DNA from: Riptortus pedestris
Lineage: Eukaryota > Arthropoda > Insecta > Hemiptera > Alydidae
Direction: 5' to 3'
Length of the DNA stretch: 64,000 nucleotides
Assembly (NCBI GenBank): GCA_019009955.1
Contig: CM032232.1
Coordinates: 138,446,001-138,510,000, forward strand
Below the pieces are notes generated by a model. It searched no databases and had not been told where the DNA came from. It saw only the letters and a program-made list of their open reading frames with translations. This document shows positions 30,783-42,388 of the stretch, piece by piece. Position numbers and translations under genes: made by a program. Within the stretch, counting starts at the first letter, position 1. Each line of letters opens with the position of its first letter.

Positions 30783-31241
30783 AAAAAAAGTCCGTCACGC
30801 AGGGGCTGCGTAAACTAAGCAGATTTACCACGTGAAGTTTTACAGTCGAGAAATCTGCCCAAAAACAACTGTAGTAGTAAGGGATTTCTAAACCTATTCA
30901 CGAGGGACGAACAGTTTACGGAAACGGCCGCCAGAGCTCTCGGCGGAATGTCCCCACGCACAGAAAACAAATGCAAATATCTCGGTTAATATTCAAGATA
31001 CAGAATAAATGTATAGAACAATATGTATAGTAAATTTAATTTGCAATAAGATTGATTCTTTACAATTTTTCGATATATGCATAATAACGGAGATATTTTG
31101 AATTTTCAAAAATCTCCCCCTCTAACCCCCCCTCCCACTGGTCCGATTTCAGCCATTAACGAACTTGATCTTCCTTTTTACATAAAACGATTAAATTCAA
31201 CAATAAATAAAACAAAAATTGCTAGAGCGTTAACAGACATA

Positions 31242-31291
<50 letters not shown>

Positions 31292-31295
31292 TATA

Positions 31296-31566
<271 letters not shown>

Positions 31567-31639
31567 AGATCAGTAAATATTCAAACATTGCGTCATAAAT
31601 ACAACCTCAACAGCTGTTTTTCTGAGTGGGAAATATACA

Positions 31640-32509
31640 GAATAAAAACTCCTCAGTTGTGTGATCATTCAATTCTTCTTTTATAACTTTTCTCACCGCA
31701 GTTATTCCACTAATTGTATTTGTTATTCCAATGACGTTACAGTCGGGTTAACCCGTTGTCCCATTCATGGCCGTCATACCGGAACTGCCTTGATGACTTT
31801 TTAACAAGACATTTCTTAATATTACCTCTTTTTATATAACTATTCTCCCCGATCGTTAAGTAGTCACATATCTCTTGTAGATCTCTGAGCCAGATAATTC
31901 CACCCCGAGGTGAAATAAAACCCGGTCGTAAATGTCTTCCCTGGTTACGTTTGATATAAAGTCGTATCATTATGGCCTGGGAGTTTAGTTAGAACGGCTT
32001 GTAAGCCATTAAGTACATTTTCAATCTCTTCAGAGCTCTGTTTGTAAGAAATTACTTAAGTTGCGCAACAAGTCACTACGCTTAATTATTTAGTGTGTAA
32101 ACAAATTGTTGTATTCCAAGGCGTTCAACCTAGCTGTGACCATTCGATTCTAATTGAGATATTATAATGAATCTCGGACACCTAGCAGCTGGGTTTTATG
32201 ACTCAATCGGGAAATAGATCTGGTTTGGTCGAAAGCGATAAAATGTTGAATTAAAACTGTTGAATATATTTAGATTTATTGTTTTAGATAAATATATGTA
32301 TAAAATAAAAGCTGTTTATTACTTCATTAAACAGGAAATGTCCCCTGAAGAAGTCCGGTTTATGGGGCTTATATTGCTAGTTGTATAAGCAGTTATCCTG
32401 TTATTTCATTATTATTTTATTTATAGGTTACCTAATTCAGAACTTATCTATACTCAACGACTTGAGGAACTGGTCTGTTTAATTAGTATCATAGCAACAC
32501 AATTGGGTC

Positions 32510-32511
<2 letters not shown>
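31640..32511. other. Unique-looking stretch
   Basis: About 870 bp without recognised repeat families. The 77-aa minus frame at 31737-31970 has no motif I recognise. It may be host non-coding sequence. Confidence 0.4.
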
Positions 32512-32546
<35 letters not shown>

Positions 32547-32547
<1 letters not shown>

Positions 32548-34388
32548 TAGCTCAGATACCCGGCTTCGCCCGGGAATTCATTTGAGGCTGAATGGTGATG
32601 GTATTTTTTTGGCAAGGCTTTACTTTGCAAACTATTTTGACATTTACCCATCCCAGTTTTAAGGGTTCATACCCGTTGTTGGCATTTTTTAATACTAAAA
32701 TTAATTTTTTATGTAAGCCTTCACTGTTCAAACCATAATCATGGGTAGCATTTATTACAATTAAATATCATCTATAATGAACATATTTCCTTTCAAAAGC
32801 CAATCCGAGCTCACATAGTATAGGCAAAGTTTTGCACGTAAGATTATATTTGTAATAGTGAATCTCACTGGAAATCGCTTCCAGGAATGCCAGACGGGAA
32901 ATAAGTAAACTCAATTACCTGGTCCCGTCATCTTCCGCTCCCGCATGAGACTTCTCAACATTCTTCTACTTATATTATTGATGCAAAACATTATTTTATA
33001 ATTTATCTACCGGATGGAATTAAATAATAGTAGTACCCTAAAAATATCATATCGAGTTTAAACGCATATTGTTTTTTGTCATAATGCCATTACCATTAAC
33101 GTTCAATTGTTATTATATTAGATATTTGTTTCAATAACTTCAAGGTACATTATAGAAATTAAATAATGGAAATGCTCTTATAGTTTATATTTCTTTTGGA
33201 AATAAATAACAAAGTTATTTTCTAGGAAAAATAAATAAATGAGGAGGGGATGACGAAGATTTATAACCTCACTAATCCGAATCATACTTTGAACTATCAT
33301 ATAAGACGAAAACATAACATCATTTGTCATAATATTCATTTATTAAAACCCCTTAAATAAGTACTAATATAATTATTGACTCCCGTTTAGCGTATATCCC
33401 GTGTTTACCTCATTTTACGACAAAAGTGAATGCACACAAAAGTTACTCTAAATAACAAAGAAAACAACTTTTGTTATGTGCACGTTTGCCGAAAAACAAA
33501 TAGAAAATAAAAAAGCGAGTTTTTCATTTCAGCCTCTCTTATAATCCCCACTCCCCTTTGAACCTAAATTTTTTAATATAGCTTATAATCATGGAAGAAT
33601 TAATGCTTATTCACATACCTAGTTTTGCTAAGTTCGGTTCAATCGTTAGTGCCCAACAAAATTGTTGGCTCCCGCTTATGATTTTAGTGTATATAACGTT
33701 TATACTTTTCTATACGACAAAAGTGAATATAACAAACGTTACTGAAAATAACAAAATAAACAACTTTTGTCATGTTCATGTTTGTCGAAAAACCAATAGG
33801 AAACAAAATATCACTACTGTTAATTTCAGGCCTCCCTTACAAACCCCACTCCTGCTCGTCCATAGAAAAGTTGGTAGGGCTTATGATAATTAAGGCGTCA
33901 ACACTAATAAACATACCGAGTTATATTTAGTTCGGTTGAGTCTTTTGAGCCCAATAAAATTAATGACTCCCGCTATAGTTTTTAGCTTATAACTCATTTA
34001 TACTTCGGCTTACGACAAAAGTGTATATAACAAAAGTTACTCTAAATATCAATGTAAACAACTTTTGTAATGTTCATATTTGCCGAAAATCCAATAGGAA
34101 ACGAAATATCGCTATTTTTAATTTCAGGCCTCCCTTATAACCCCCACTCCTGTTCGTCTCAGAGGATATTAATATAGCCTAAAGTCTAAGTTGGGTTAGT
34201 AGTAATATACATACCAAGTTTCATAAAATTCCGTTCAGCCGTTTATGCGTGAAAAGGTAACAAACAAACAAACAAACAAACATACACGAAAGAAACAAAA
34301 TGCAGATATGGTGTCTATGACATGTGAAACGAAAAGTTATCGTGAAATTTCGCGAAAAAAATCAATGTACAGACAGAGGTTACAATTT
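32547..34388 (-). mobile_element. Helitron B copy 3
   Basis: The 3' end lies at the left: CTAG (32547-32550), CTCAGATA, CCCGGCTTCGCCCGGG. The body matches copy 1 up to and across its LINE insertion site. Three tandem units have boundaries near 33530, 33827 and 34126. The 5' end is marked by (CAAA)n, CGTGAAATTTCGCGAAAAAAAT and AGACAGAGGTTACAATTT. (TA)n flanks both sides. Confidence 0.85.
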
Positions 34389-34407
34389 ATATATATATAT
34401 ATATATA

Positions 34408-34948
34408 CTAGCTCAGATACCCGGCTTTGCTCGGGAATTCATTTGAGACTGAATGGTTATGGTATTTTTTTGGCAAGGCTTTACTTTGCACAATATTTTG
34501 ACATTTACCCGTCCCAGTGTTTAGTTTAAATACCCGTGGCTTTGTGGATTTGTTAATAATAAAATTATTTTTTTATGTAAGACTTCACTGTTATCCATAT
34601 TGTCTTATTTCCCGTTTACTGTTCATTATGCATAGATTTGAATTATTAAGCACAAAATATTAACATACATTTGAATTAATTTTTCCCGGTGAGGTACCTG
34701 GTAGTTCCAAAGAATTGTTGAGCAAATTTCTCTAAATAATAAAATAAACAACTTTGTTATGTGCATATTTGCCGAAAAACCAATAGGAAACGAAATATCA
34801 CTATTAGCAGATTTCCCTCAAGGGAAATCAGCTATTGAGGTTGTACTCATGAGGGAATTTTCGAAATTTTTCTTCAAATGTCCATCGATCCTACCTAGTA
34901 GATGACGAAAATGAGGTCCGTTCAAAACTGTATATATATATATATATA

Positions 34949-35015
<67 letters not shown>

Positions 35016-36475
35016 CTGTTACCGCTCTAGCGGTCGCGATTTTTGTTTGATCGTTACCAAACTCGATATTTAGTCGTTTTATGTCAAAAGAAAGATCAAG
35101 TTCGTTAACGGCTGAAATCGGACCACGGGGAGGGGGGGTTTAGAGGGGAGGATTTCCGAAAATTCGAAATATCTCCGTTACTATTCGTCGGATCAAAAAA
35201 TTGTACAGAATCAATCTTATTGCAAATTAAATTTACTATAAATATTGTTCTTACATTTATTCTGTATCTTGAATATTAACCGAGATATTTGCATTTGTAT
35301 TCTGCGTGTGGTACCAGTAGGCTATGTTCGGACTTTCCGCCGAGAGCTCTGGCGGCCTTTTCCATAACTATCCGTCCCTCGTGAATAGGTTTAGAGGTTA
35401 GGTTAACTGTGTTTCGGGGCTAGAAACTACTGGGTTATTACGCCCTAAATAATGTTTTAGGTGTAGGAGGTTTCTTTCTATTACAGTTGTTATTAGGCAG
35501 ATTTCTCTATTGTAAAACTTCAAGTGGGAAATCTGCTTAGTTTACGCAGCCCCTGCGTGACGGACTTTTTTTAATTTCAGGCCTCCCTTATAACCCCCAC
35601 TCCTGCCCGTCCCTAGAAATGTTAGTATGGCTTATTATAAGGAAGACGTTAGTGATAATTCACATATGGAGTTTGGTTTGGTTCGGTTGAGTCTTTTGTG
35701 CCAAATAAAATTGTTGACTTCTGCTATCACTTTTTGGCGTATAACGCCTTTATAATTAGGTATACGACAAAAGTGTATATAACAAAAGTTTCTCTAAATA
35801 ACAAAATAAACAACTTTTGTTATGTGCATATTTGCCAAAAACCCAATAGGAAACGAAATATCACTATTTTTAATTTCAGGCCTCACTTATAACCCCCACT
35901 CCTGCCCGTCCCTAGAAATGTTAGTATGGCTTATAATAAGGAAGACGATAGTGCTAATTCACATACCGAGTTTGGTTAAGTTCGGTTGAGTCTTTTGTGC
36001 CATAGAAAATTGTTGACTTCCGCTATAGTTTTTAGCGTATAACGCCTTTATACTTAGGTATACGACAAAAGTGTATATAACAAAAGTTACTCTAAATAAC
36101 AAAATAAACAACTTTTGTTATGTGCACATTTGACAAAAAACCAATAGAAAACGAAATATCGCGACTTTTAATATCAGGCCTCCCTTATAACCCCCACTCC
36201 TGTTCGTCTCAGAGAAAATTAATATAGCCTAAAGTCTAAGTTGGGCTAGTAGTAATATACATACCAAGTTTCATAAAATTCGGTTCAGCCGTTTATGCGT
36301 GAAAAGGTAACAAACAAACAAACAAACAAATAAACAAACAAACAAATAAACAAACAAACAAACAAACAGACACCAAAGAAACAAAATGCAGTTATGGTGT
36401 CTATGACATGTGAAACGAAAAGTTATCGTGAAATTTCGCGAAAAAAATCAATGTACAGACAGAGGTTACAATTTT
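34408..36475 (-). mobile_element. Helitron B copy 4, hosting a HINE-like element
   Basis: CTAG at 34408-34411 and the GC hairpin CCCGGCTTTGCTCGGG form the 3' end. A HINE-like element lies at 34806-35570. Tandem-unit boundaries are near 35581, 35880 and 36178. The 5' end TACAATTTTATATA is at 36475. Only an 18-bp TA tract separates it from copy 3, so the two lie head to tail. Confidence 0.85.
34806..35570 (+). mobile_element. HINE-like element, complete short form
   Basis: It runs from AGCAGATTTCCCTCAAGGG to CTGCGTGACGGACTTTT, with (TA)n at about 34931-35011, the perfect hairpin ACCGCTCTAGCGGT and the short middle with GAGAGCTCTGGCGGCC. It interrupts the T-run of CACTATTTTTAATTTCAGG, which is intact at 35861-35879 in the same Helitron. 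Confidence 0.9.
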
Positions 36476-36492
36476 ATATATATATAGATTTA

Positions 36493-36698
36493 CTGCTCAA
36501 AAATGAATAGGGATATTGGTTATTTTTTCTTATCCTATTAATTTTAATTAAATCGATCTTAATTAAATTTCTTTTTTATGGGGGAAAAAGACAATAATTT
36601 CTAATAAATATTAATGATATTTATAATAATAAAAAAAATATATGCTAGGCCCATTACATACAACAAAACAGCCCATATCCCTATTCACTTTTGAGCAG
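36493..36698. mobile_element. MITE of 206 bp with TIRs and TA duplication
   Basis: Terminal inverted repeats of about 27 bp start CTGCTCAAAARTGAATAGGG and differ at two positions. TA flanks both ends (36491-36492, 36699-36700), inside a (TA)n tract. Size, TIR type and target fit a Tc1/mariner-group non-autonomous element. The interior is AT-rich and non-coding. Confidence 0.9.
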
Positions 36699-36705
36699 TA
36701 TATAT

Positions 36706-36900
36706 ATTTATCAAGCAGACGAGGTGGACCAGGAGAAGAAAAGCATATATGAACCTTGTTGCCCCTGTTTCATAAAGAAATACGAAATCCAAGACTGGAC
36801 AGTTATGGGGCTACTGTTCGGCTCAAGAGGAGTCCTCCATCAGAAAACGGTGAAGATACTAATAGAACAAGGGCTAACAAACGATGAACTGAAGAACTAA
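36706..36900 (+). pseudogene. Possible retrotransposon ORF C-terminal fragment
   Basis: An open frame of about 60 codons reads DEVDQEKKSIYEPCCPCFIK and VMGLLFGSRGVLHQKTVKIL before a stop at 36898-36900. The LLFGSRG..K..K.L pattern resembles the extreme C terminus of some non-LTR reverse-transcriptase proteins, but I cannot assign a clade. No upstream coding sequence remains. Confidence 0.35.
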
Positions 36901-37161
36901 TCCACACTTGTTCTAAAATCATCAATAAGGATCATACATCATCATTTATATAAAAAATAAAGATAAAAATAATATGCTGCACTCTCACCTGAGATACCCC
37001 CCTAATTTGTAATATTCAATGTATTTGAATTTTTCGTATACAATTTAAACAAAATTAAAAATAAATAAATAAAAAAAAAAACATTATTACCTGAAATTGG
37101 CAGATTAGGAGGCTGACCATACCGGTACCCTCAGAAAGAGGGCAGCTTATTTTGTTTGTTT

Positions 37162-37163
<2 letters not shown>
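36901..37163. other. AT-rich stretch, unassigned
   Basis: Probable 3' UTR of the preceding fragment: it ends in AATTAAAAATAAATAAATAA near 37070. No other feature. Confidence 0.3.

Positions 37164-37202
<39 letters not shown>
37164..37202. repeat. (TA)n microsatellite
   Basis: About 39 bp of TA following TTTGTTTGTTTG. Confidence 0.9.
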
Positions 37203-37205
<3 letters not shown>

Positions 37206-37254
37206 TATTTTTGAGGCGGCATCGCTAGGAAGTATTTTCATTGTGAAGACTTTG

Positions 37255-37745
37255 GCTATCTGCTCCAGTGGTTGGAATGTTTGTTGGTTTGCAAATTTTC
37301 GATCGAAATGGTCCATCTTCGACAGGCAATAAACTTAATTTCAATAGCTATTTCAATCATATGTTTTGGATTTTATTTTAATATGGCTTTCCACGTCTCA
37401 GAGAGAGTGACACCGTCCACGCCTTTTATTGTATTCGTTCTCTTGTTAATTTCTAGAGCTTCTAGGACCAATCTTTTACTGAGATGATCCTCTCTGTGTA
37501 AAACGTTTGTCTCATCGAATTAAGTTGGTGAGAACAAATACTGGCGTGTCTAGCTATGGCGGATGTCTTTGTTCCCTGGTGTTTCAGGTCAGCCATGTGT
37601 TGGCTGACTCTTGTAGCAGTCTTTTTTGCTGTCTGTCCCACGTAAACTTTACCGCAATCACATGGTATCATATAAACACCACTGTCTTGTAAAATGTGGG
37701 TGTCTTTTGGACTTTTTAAATATTCACTGACTATTTCACTGAGCA
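37255..37745 (-). pseudogene. Penelope-like element fragment with GIY-YIG endonuclease
   Basis: The minus strand reads KSPKDTHILQDSGVYMIPCD, then CGKVYVGQTAKKTATRVSQH, which holds the GVY..VYVGQT (GIY-YIG) core and the following Arg and His of the Penelope-type C-terminal nuclease. After a frameshift near 37495 another frame continues LSKRLVLEALEINKRTN, the usual sequence after the nuclease core. The reverse transcriptase part is missing. It is a dead 3' fragment. Confidence 0.85.
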
Positions 37746-37762
37746 GACAGCCGAACTCCTCT

Positions 37763-37765
<3 letters not shown>

Positions 37766-37821
<56 letters not shown>
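37766..37821. repeat. (TA)n microsatellite
   Basis: About 56 bp of pure TA between two unrelated retroelement fragments. Confidence 0.95.
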
Positions 37822-37822
<1 letters not shown>

Positions 37823-37975
37823 CGAAATAATCATTTATACTGATGGCACTAAGGGAGAAACTCGTGTCGGTTGTGCTTTTGTAGTTTTTGAAAGGGATGA
37901 AATACTTGAAATACAAAAATACAGACTTAGTAAACTTTGCACGAAGAATCAGGTAGAAAAAAATTTCCAATTTTA
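37822..37975 (+). pseudogene. LINE RNase H fragment
   Basis: The frame reads EIIIYTDGTKGETRVGCAFV, then VFERDEILEIQKYRLSKLCT. This matches the first catalytic segment of LINE RNase H (YTDGSK..VGCA) and the following YRLS strand, and is more R1-like than the intact LINE here. It stops before the catalytic Glu. Confidence 0.75.
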
Positions 37976-38289
37976 AATAGTTCACTGCAAACAGATAACA
38001 AAAAAGGTCCGTCAAAAAAACTATCAACGCACATCAACATTTAAACTGATAGCCACAACTCTTGACAATCTCTTCAAAATTATGCAATTCATGAGCATTT
38101 GGCAAAAAATATCAGACGCGTGTATAAAAGAGTTAAATAAAATAATGTACGCATACACTCTTGCTGAGTCAAAGGCCATTGTGGAATTTCGGGAAATGGT
38201 CTCGCTGGTTAACAGCAAAATGAGCCTCAAAATGTACCCCGATTCCAGAATAGTACAACAAAATCACACTTAAAAACACAATTACTAAC
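37976..38289. other. Unassigned stretch
   Basis: Opposed short frames (38024-38230 minus, 38082-38273 plus) have no recognised motif. It could be further decayed retroelement sequence. Confidence 0.3.
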
Positions 38290-38755
38290 AGAAACTATTA
38301 ATTTCAGTCAAACTCGATATATAGGCGTTTCGTGTAAAACTAAATTTCGAGTTCATTGATGGCTGAAATGGAATCATTGAAAGGAGGGGGGGGGGGGGGG
38401 TTAGAGGAGAGGAATTTCGAAAATTCGAAATATCTCCGTTATTATAAGTCGGATCGAAACATTGTATAGAACTAATCTTATTGGAAATGAAACGTTCTAT
38501 AAATGTTGCTAACCTTATTTATTCACTATCTTCATTATTAACTGAGATATTTGCATTTATTAGTTTTCGGCCTCCAGTAAACCCCCACTCCGACTGATGC
38601 CATATTAACTCTAAGCTGTTATATTATGCAGCACTTTATTTAGATCCTAAATACCAAATATTGTTCTCATTGGATCATTACGTTTTGAGATAAATGCAAA
38701 TATGTGACGCTAGTGGGAAATCTGCTTTAGTTGACGTAGCCCCTGCGTGACGGAC
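38290..38755 (+). mobile_element. HINE-like element, 3' part
   Basis: It begins in the central block (CTCGATATATAGGCGTTTC), contains an unusually long G-run (about 38384-38400) and ends TCTGCTTTAGTTGACGTAGC..CCTGCGTGACGGAC. The 5' block and microsatellite are absent. Confidence 0.75.
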
Positions 38756-39639
38756 AAAAAAATAGGTACTTTTACTCCTACAGTAGGACTTTTTAACAAT
38801 AAGCCACATATAACATGAAACGCGTAATTCCAAGCTTGAACGTTTATAGCTATGGTTCATTGCTATTAGCTTCCTGTTCCAAACCACCCCTTTCCTTGTC
38901 CGCACTTACATCTGTCTCAGCCTCCACCTGTTGCTCATCCCCTGGTGTGCTATACAACATTTTCCAACCTTGTCCTATATAAGAATCGCGGTGGAATTAC
39001 AGAACAAAATTTTCTACATTCCGTAATCGATCGACTGTAACGGTCGCCGTACGTAACTCTTAACCTTTCCATTTGGATTTGGCGGTTGTGTCACCGATTC
39101 CCTCCGGTAGATGTCACCAGTGTTTCGGCGGGAAATTATCCCAGCGGCGGGAACTTCTCGCTTCCCACTTTCTCCCCCTAATCTCCAAGTCATCCAGGAA
39201 TCCCGACAATGAGCTTCAAATAGTCCCATTCGACACCGTTCCCCGGCTGCTAACAGCTTCGGGAATCCACAAATCACCACTGCTAACTCAGGCAATGCTC
39301 CTTCAAATTAGCCTCATCCACCTTTATTACGTCGAGCTTATGCAACTAGATGCCATTGCCATTACGTTCGCCGACGTAGTGTCAGTTGCTAAATGTCGTA
39401 GCAACAAATTTGCTATTATTACCGAATTCATCTTTTCTAGTGTGAACCTCTTAGGGAACTTAAATATCAATACTTTAAGACCTAATATTTACCGATAATT
39501 CTATTTAAATTCGAGGAAATTTTTTTTGGTAAATTCCTCCAATTCCAATTTGTCTCCACTCTTTTTCAACCATTGTCAACATGGTGTCAAATTTTTCATA
39601 AAACGTACTAATATCGAGTGTGGAATTCATCATATAAAT
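38756..39639. other. Unique region with higher GC (39000-39350)
   Basis: CpG-containing sequence (GGTCGCCGTACG, GGCGGGAAATTATCCCAGCGGCGGG) contrasts with the AT-rich surroundings and matches no family in the window. Two opposed open frames (39014-39295 minus, 93 aa; 39073-39498 plus, 141 aa) have no motif. It might be host sequence or an exon-like remnant. Confidence 0.35.
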
Positions 39640-40030
39640 ATAAAAGTCTGTCATGAAGGCCTGCGTAAAATAATCAGATTTACCACGCTCCCGATGAAAC
39701 GCTGGTGATCTCTCACCATTTATTCACTATTTCTAATTAAAAATCCGACGAGTAGGAGTGAGTGTTTACTGAAAGCTAAAAACAAGAAATTATGTACTTT
39801 AATATTTGAGTTACGAAGAAGTGTATACAACAATTATAGAGTATCAATAGCTCAACAAGGTTTGTTCTATAACATTTTTCTAACCGACGGAGGTATTTTG
39901 AATTTTCCCATCCCCCACTGAAATCGCCCAACTATTCCGGGTCCATTTTCTTCAATTACAAAATCATATCTTTAGTGTTGTATGAAACGATTTAATATCA
40001 AATATGGTCAATCGAGTATAGATCAAATAA
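39640..40030 (-). mobile_element. HINE-like element, diverged fragment
   Basis: AAAAGTCTGTCATGAAGGCCTGCG and AATAATCAGATTTACC form the inverted 3' end. The variant middle GAGTGTTTACTGAAAGC and the central block follow, fading near 40030. Confidence 0.6.
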
Positions 40031-40109
40031 ACACTAACGAGTCAATAATGTTCATTGATTACATCATCATTCAGTGTATTTGCATGTGTCCCCCCAAGAG
40101 CTGAAGGTG

Positions 40110-41014
40110 AAAAAAGTCCGTCACCCAAGGACTGCATAAACTAAGTAGATTTCCTTCCTGAAGTTTAATAATAAATGAATCTACATAATGGTACCACACC
40201 ACCGTTAATATGAAGTGAATAAGCGGATATAAGAAATGTTTCAGTCAATTTCAATAACCTGTCGACAGAAAGGATATGAAATGTAAACAAACAAATCTCC
40301 CTCACACCGGAAAGAAAAACAATTACTGAAATATATCAGAATATAACATTAATTTTATTGAGAACTATTTACTATATTTAGTACAGTAATTAATAATGAG
40401 TTAGAATAATTGTTATCTCAATCAATCAAATTTTAGTAATCCAAGACCTTAAGACGGGGGGTCACCAGGACATATTTCATGTATCTCGTATAATAAAGGT
40501 CTCTTGAATACAATATTTGATATTTAAGCTTCTAATAATGTGGTTTATTATATAATAGAGTATTGTGTATGTAACATAAGTAGAAGCGGGGGTTTGCTGA
40601 AGGCTGAAAACTGTAAAATGCAAATATCTCGGTTATTATTCAAGATATAGAATAAATGTATGAACAAAAATTATAGTACATGTAATTTTCAATAAGACTG
40701 GATCTATACAATTTTTCGATCTGACGTATAGTAACGGAGAAATTTCGAATTTTCGAAAATCCTATCCTTTGAACCCCCCCTCCCCTACCCCTGGTCCGAT
40801 TTCAGCCATTAACAAACTTGATCTGGCTTTTTGCATAAAACGACTAAATATCGAGTTTCGTAACGATTAAACAATAATTGCGATCGCTAGATAGGTAAGA
40901 GAAAAATATTTTCGTCATCTCCTAGGTAGGATCGATGGACATTTGAAGAAAAATGTCGAAAATCTCGTCATGAGTACAACTTCAATAGCTGATTTCCCTT
41001 ATGGGAAATCTGCT
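40110..41014 (-). mobile_element. HINE-like element, complete long form lacking the microsatellite
   Basis: It runs from AAAAAAGTCCGTCACCCAAGG to GATTTCCCTTATGGGAAATCTGCTA. All blocks are present, but the (TA)n tract is reduced to AAAAATATT at about 40900, so the microsatellite is not required for copies to persist. Confidence 0.85.
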
Positions 41015-41635
41015 AATAGGTGCAGGTTCGATCGCCGCAAGGAAGAACGGTTATGAGATCGCTGACAGAGCGTGCTAGTGTCGCAGTGCTTATGGACCAG
41101 TGGGAGCCAAAAGAGTGTTTATGTCTAACAGCCCCTGGGGACTAATGGTAATGACTCTCTTAGCTCCCGCCCACAGGCAGGCTGACTTCGTCAACTGGCC
41201 ACAGACCCTCCGGCTTCAATGGGGCCCTTCAGTCTACTGGAGGCAACTCATTCCAGGCCCTCCTTGGATAACGGAGGCTGTACGTCGAGTTGATCCGTCA
41301 ATACGTAAAAATACTGATCACGAATCCCTCGAGTCTCGCTTGGGGTCGGATAAGGATCTTAAGGTCTACAATGCCAACCGAATAAAGAAATTTAATATTT
41401 TCAAATCGCCAACCTAAGTGTATAGATTTTATTTGTACGTATAGTCTGCAAACATATCTTGGACCACAGTCGCCCGGCCTTCGGGGTTCAAGCTACCGCT
41501 CTCTAAAGCTTTTTCAAGGCGCTGAAAATGGAGCTAGTGCTCCGTAAGTACACATTATCATAATAAATATATATTTAAGGAAGAAGGGCGTATTTCTTCA
41601 ACCAAATACCATTTATATTCTCCAATAAATTTTTA
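41015..41635. other. Unassigned stretch with a 105-aa open frame
   Basis: The plus frame 41100-41417 is fairly GC-rich (GACCCTCCGGCTTCAATGGG) and could be a decayed coding piece, but shows no family motif I recognise. No element boundaries are seen. Confidence 0.3.
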
Positions 41636-42060
41636 TTCAAATCTAGAGATTTATTTGTGTGGCAATGTCGAAGCCATCAGTGTCGCAAGCATTGTTGCGA
41701 AAAGTCTACAAGAATATTAATTATCGTCAAACTGCCGATGTAGGTTTTATACATATATTGTGTATCCATATCCTTCAATGGATTTACCATATTTTATTCA
41801 AATCTCCTAGGAATCAATTTATGTGGCAAATGTCGAAGCCATCAAGTTCGCAAGCGTTGTTGGGAAGAGTCTAAAGGATTATTAAATATCGTCAAACTGC
41901 CAATGTATGTGTATAGGTTATATGCATACAGTGTGTATTCACATCCTCCAATGTATTTATCATATTTTATTCAAATCACCTAGGGATCCAATTATGTTCA
42001 AATTTTGTAGCCATCAGTTTCGCAAGCGTTGTCGGGACTCGTCTACAGAAGTATTAGATT
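41636..42060 (+). repeat. Three tandem units of about 161-173 bp
   Basis: TTATTCAAATCNCCTAGGRAT and GAAGCCATCAGTTCGCAAGC-type phrases start near 41636, 41797 and 41970, about 161 and 173 bp apart; the third unit is partial. Each repeats CGTCAAACTGCC and a TATTCATATCCT..TTTACCATATTTTATTC segment. It is a short local array. Confidence 0.8.
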
Positions 42061-42388
42061 TCCTTCTTCGAGGCCGCCCTGAGACTAGATCTTCGAGAAC
42101 CCAACACTCCAAGATGTGACCTAATTCCGTTTTCATGGAATACTACAGCTCTTGAAACCGGTTTCTATTCTGAACGATAATAAATTTTCATTCTGGCTGC
42201 ATAATGAGTGAACTCTAAGCCATTGGAATGCCAGAGATAATTTGATAATAATTTGTTGACAGTTTTGGTTAGTTATTGAAAAGCAATCCATGTATCGTTA
42301 GATTTACACTTCTTAGCAATATATGTTAACAGAGTCGCAGGATACTGTATCCGATTTCTCTAGTCAACAGAATTACCCTAACATAAAT
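42061..42388. other. Unassigned stretch
   Basis: No recognised feature. Confidence 0.3.

Noticed and set aside
39073..39498. 141-aa plus frame with an overlapping 93-aa minus frame
   Set aside because: No motif, splice context or homology I recognise; open frames of this size can occur by chance in higher-GC sequence.
41100..41417. 105-aa plus frame
   Set aside because: No family pattern recognised; kept only as an unassigned stretch.
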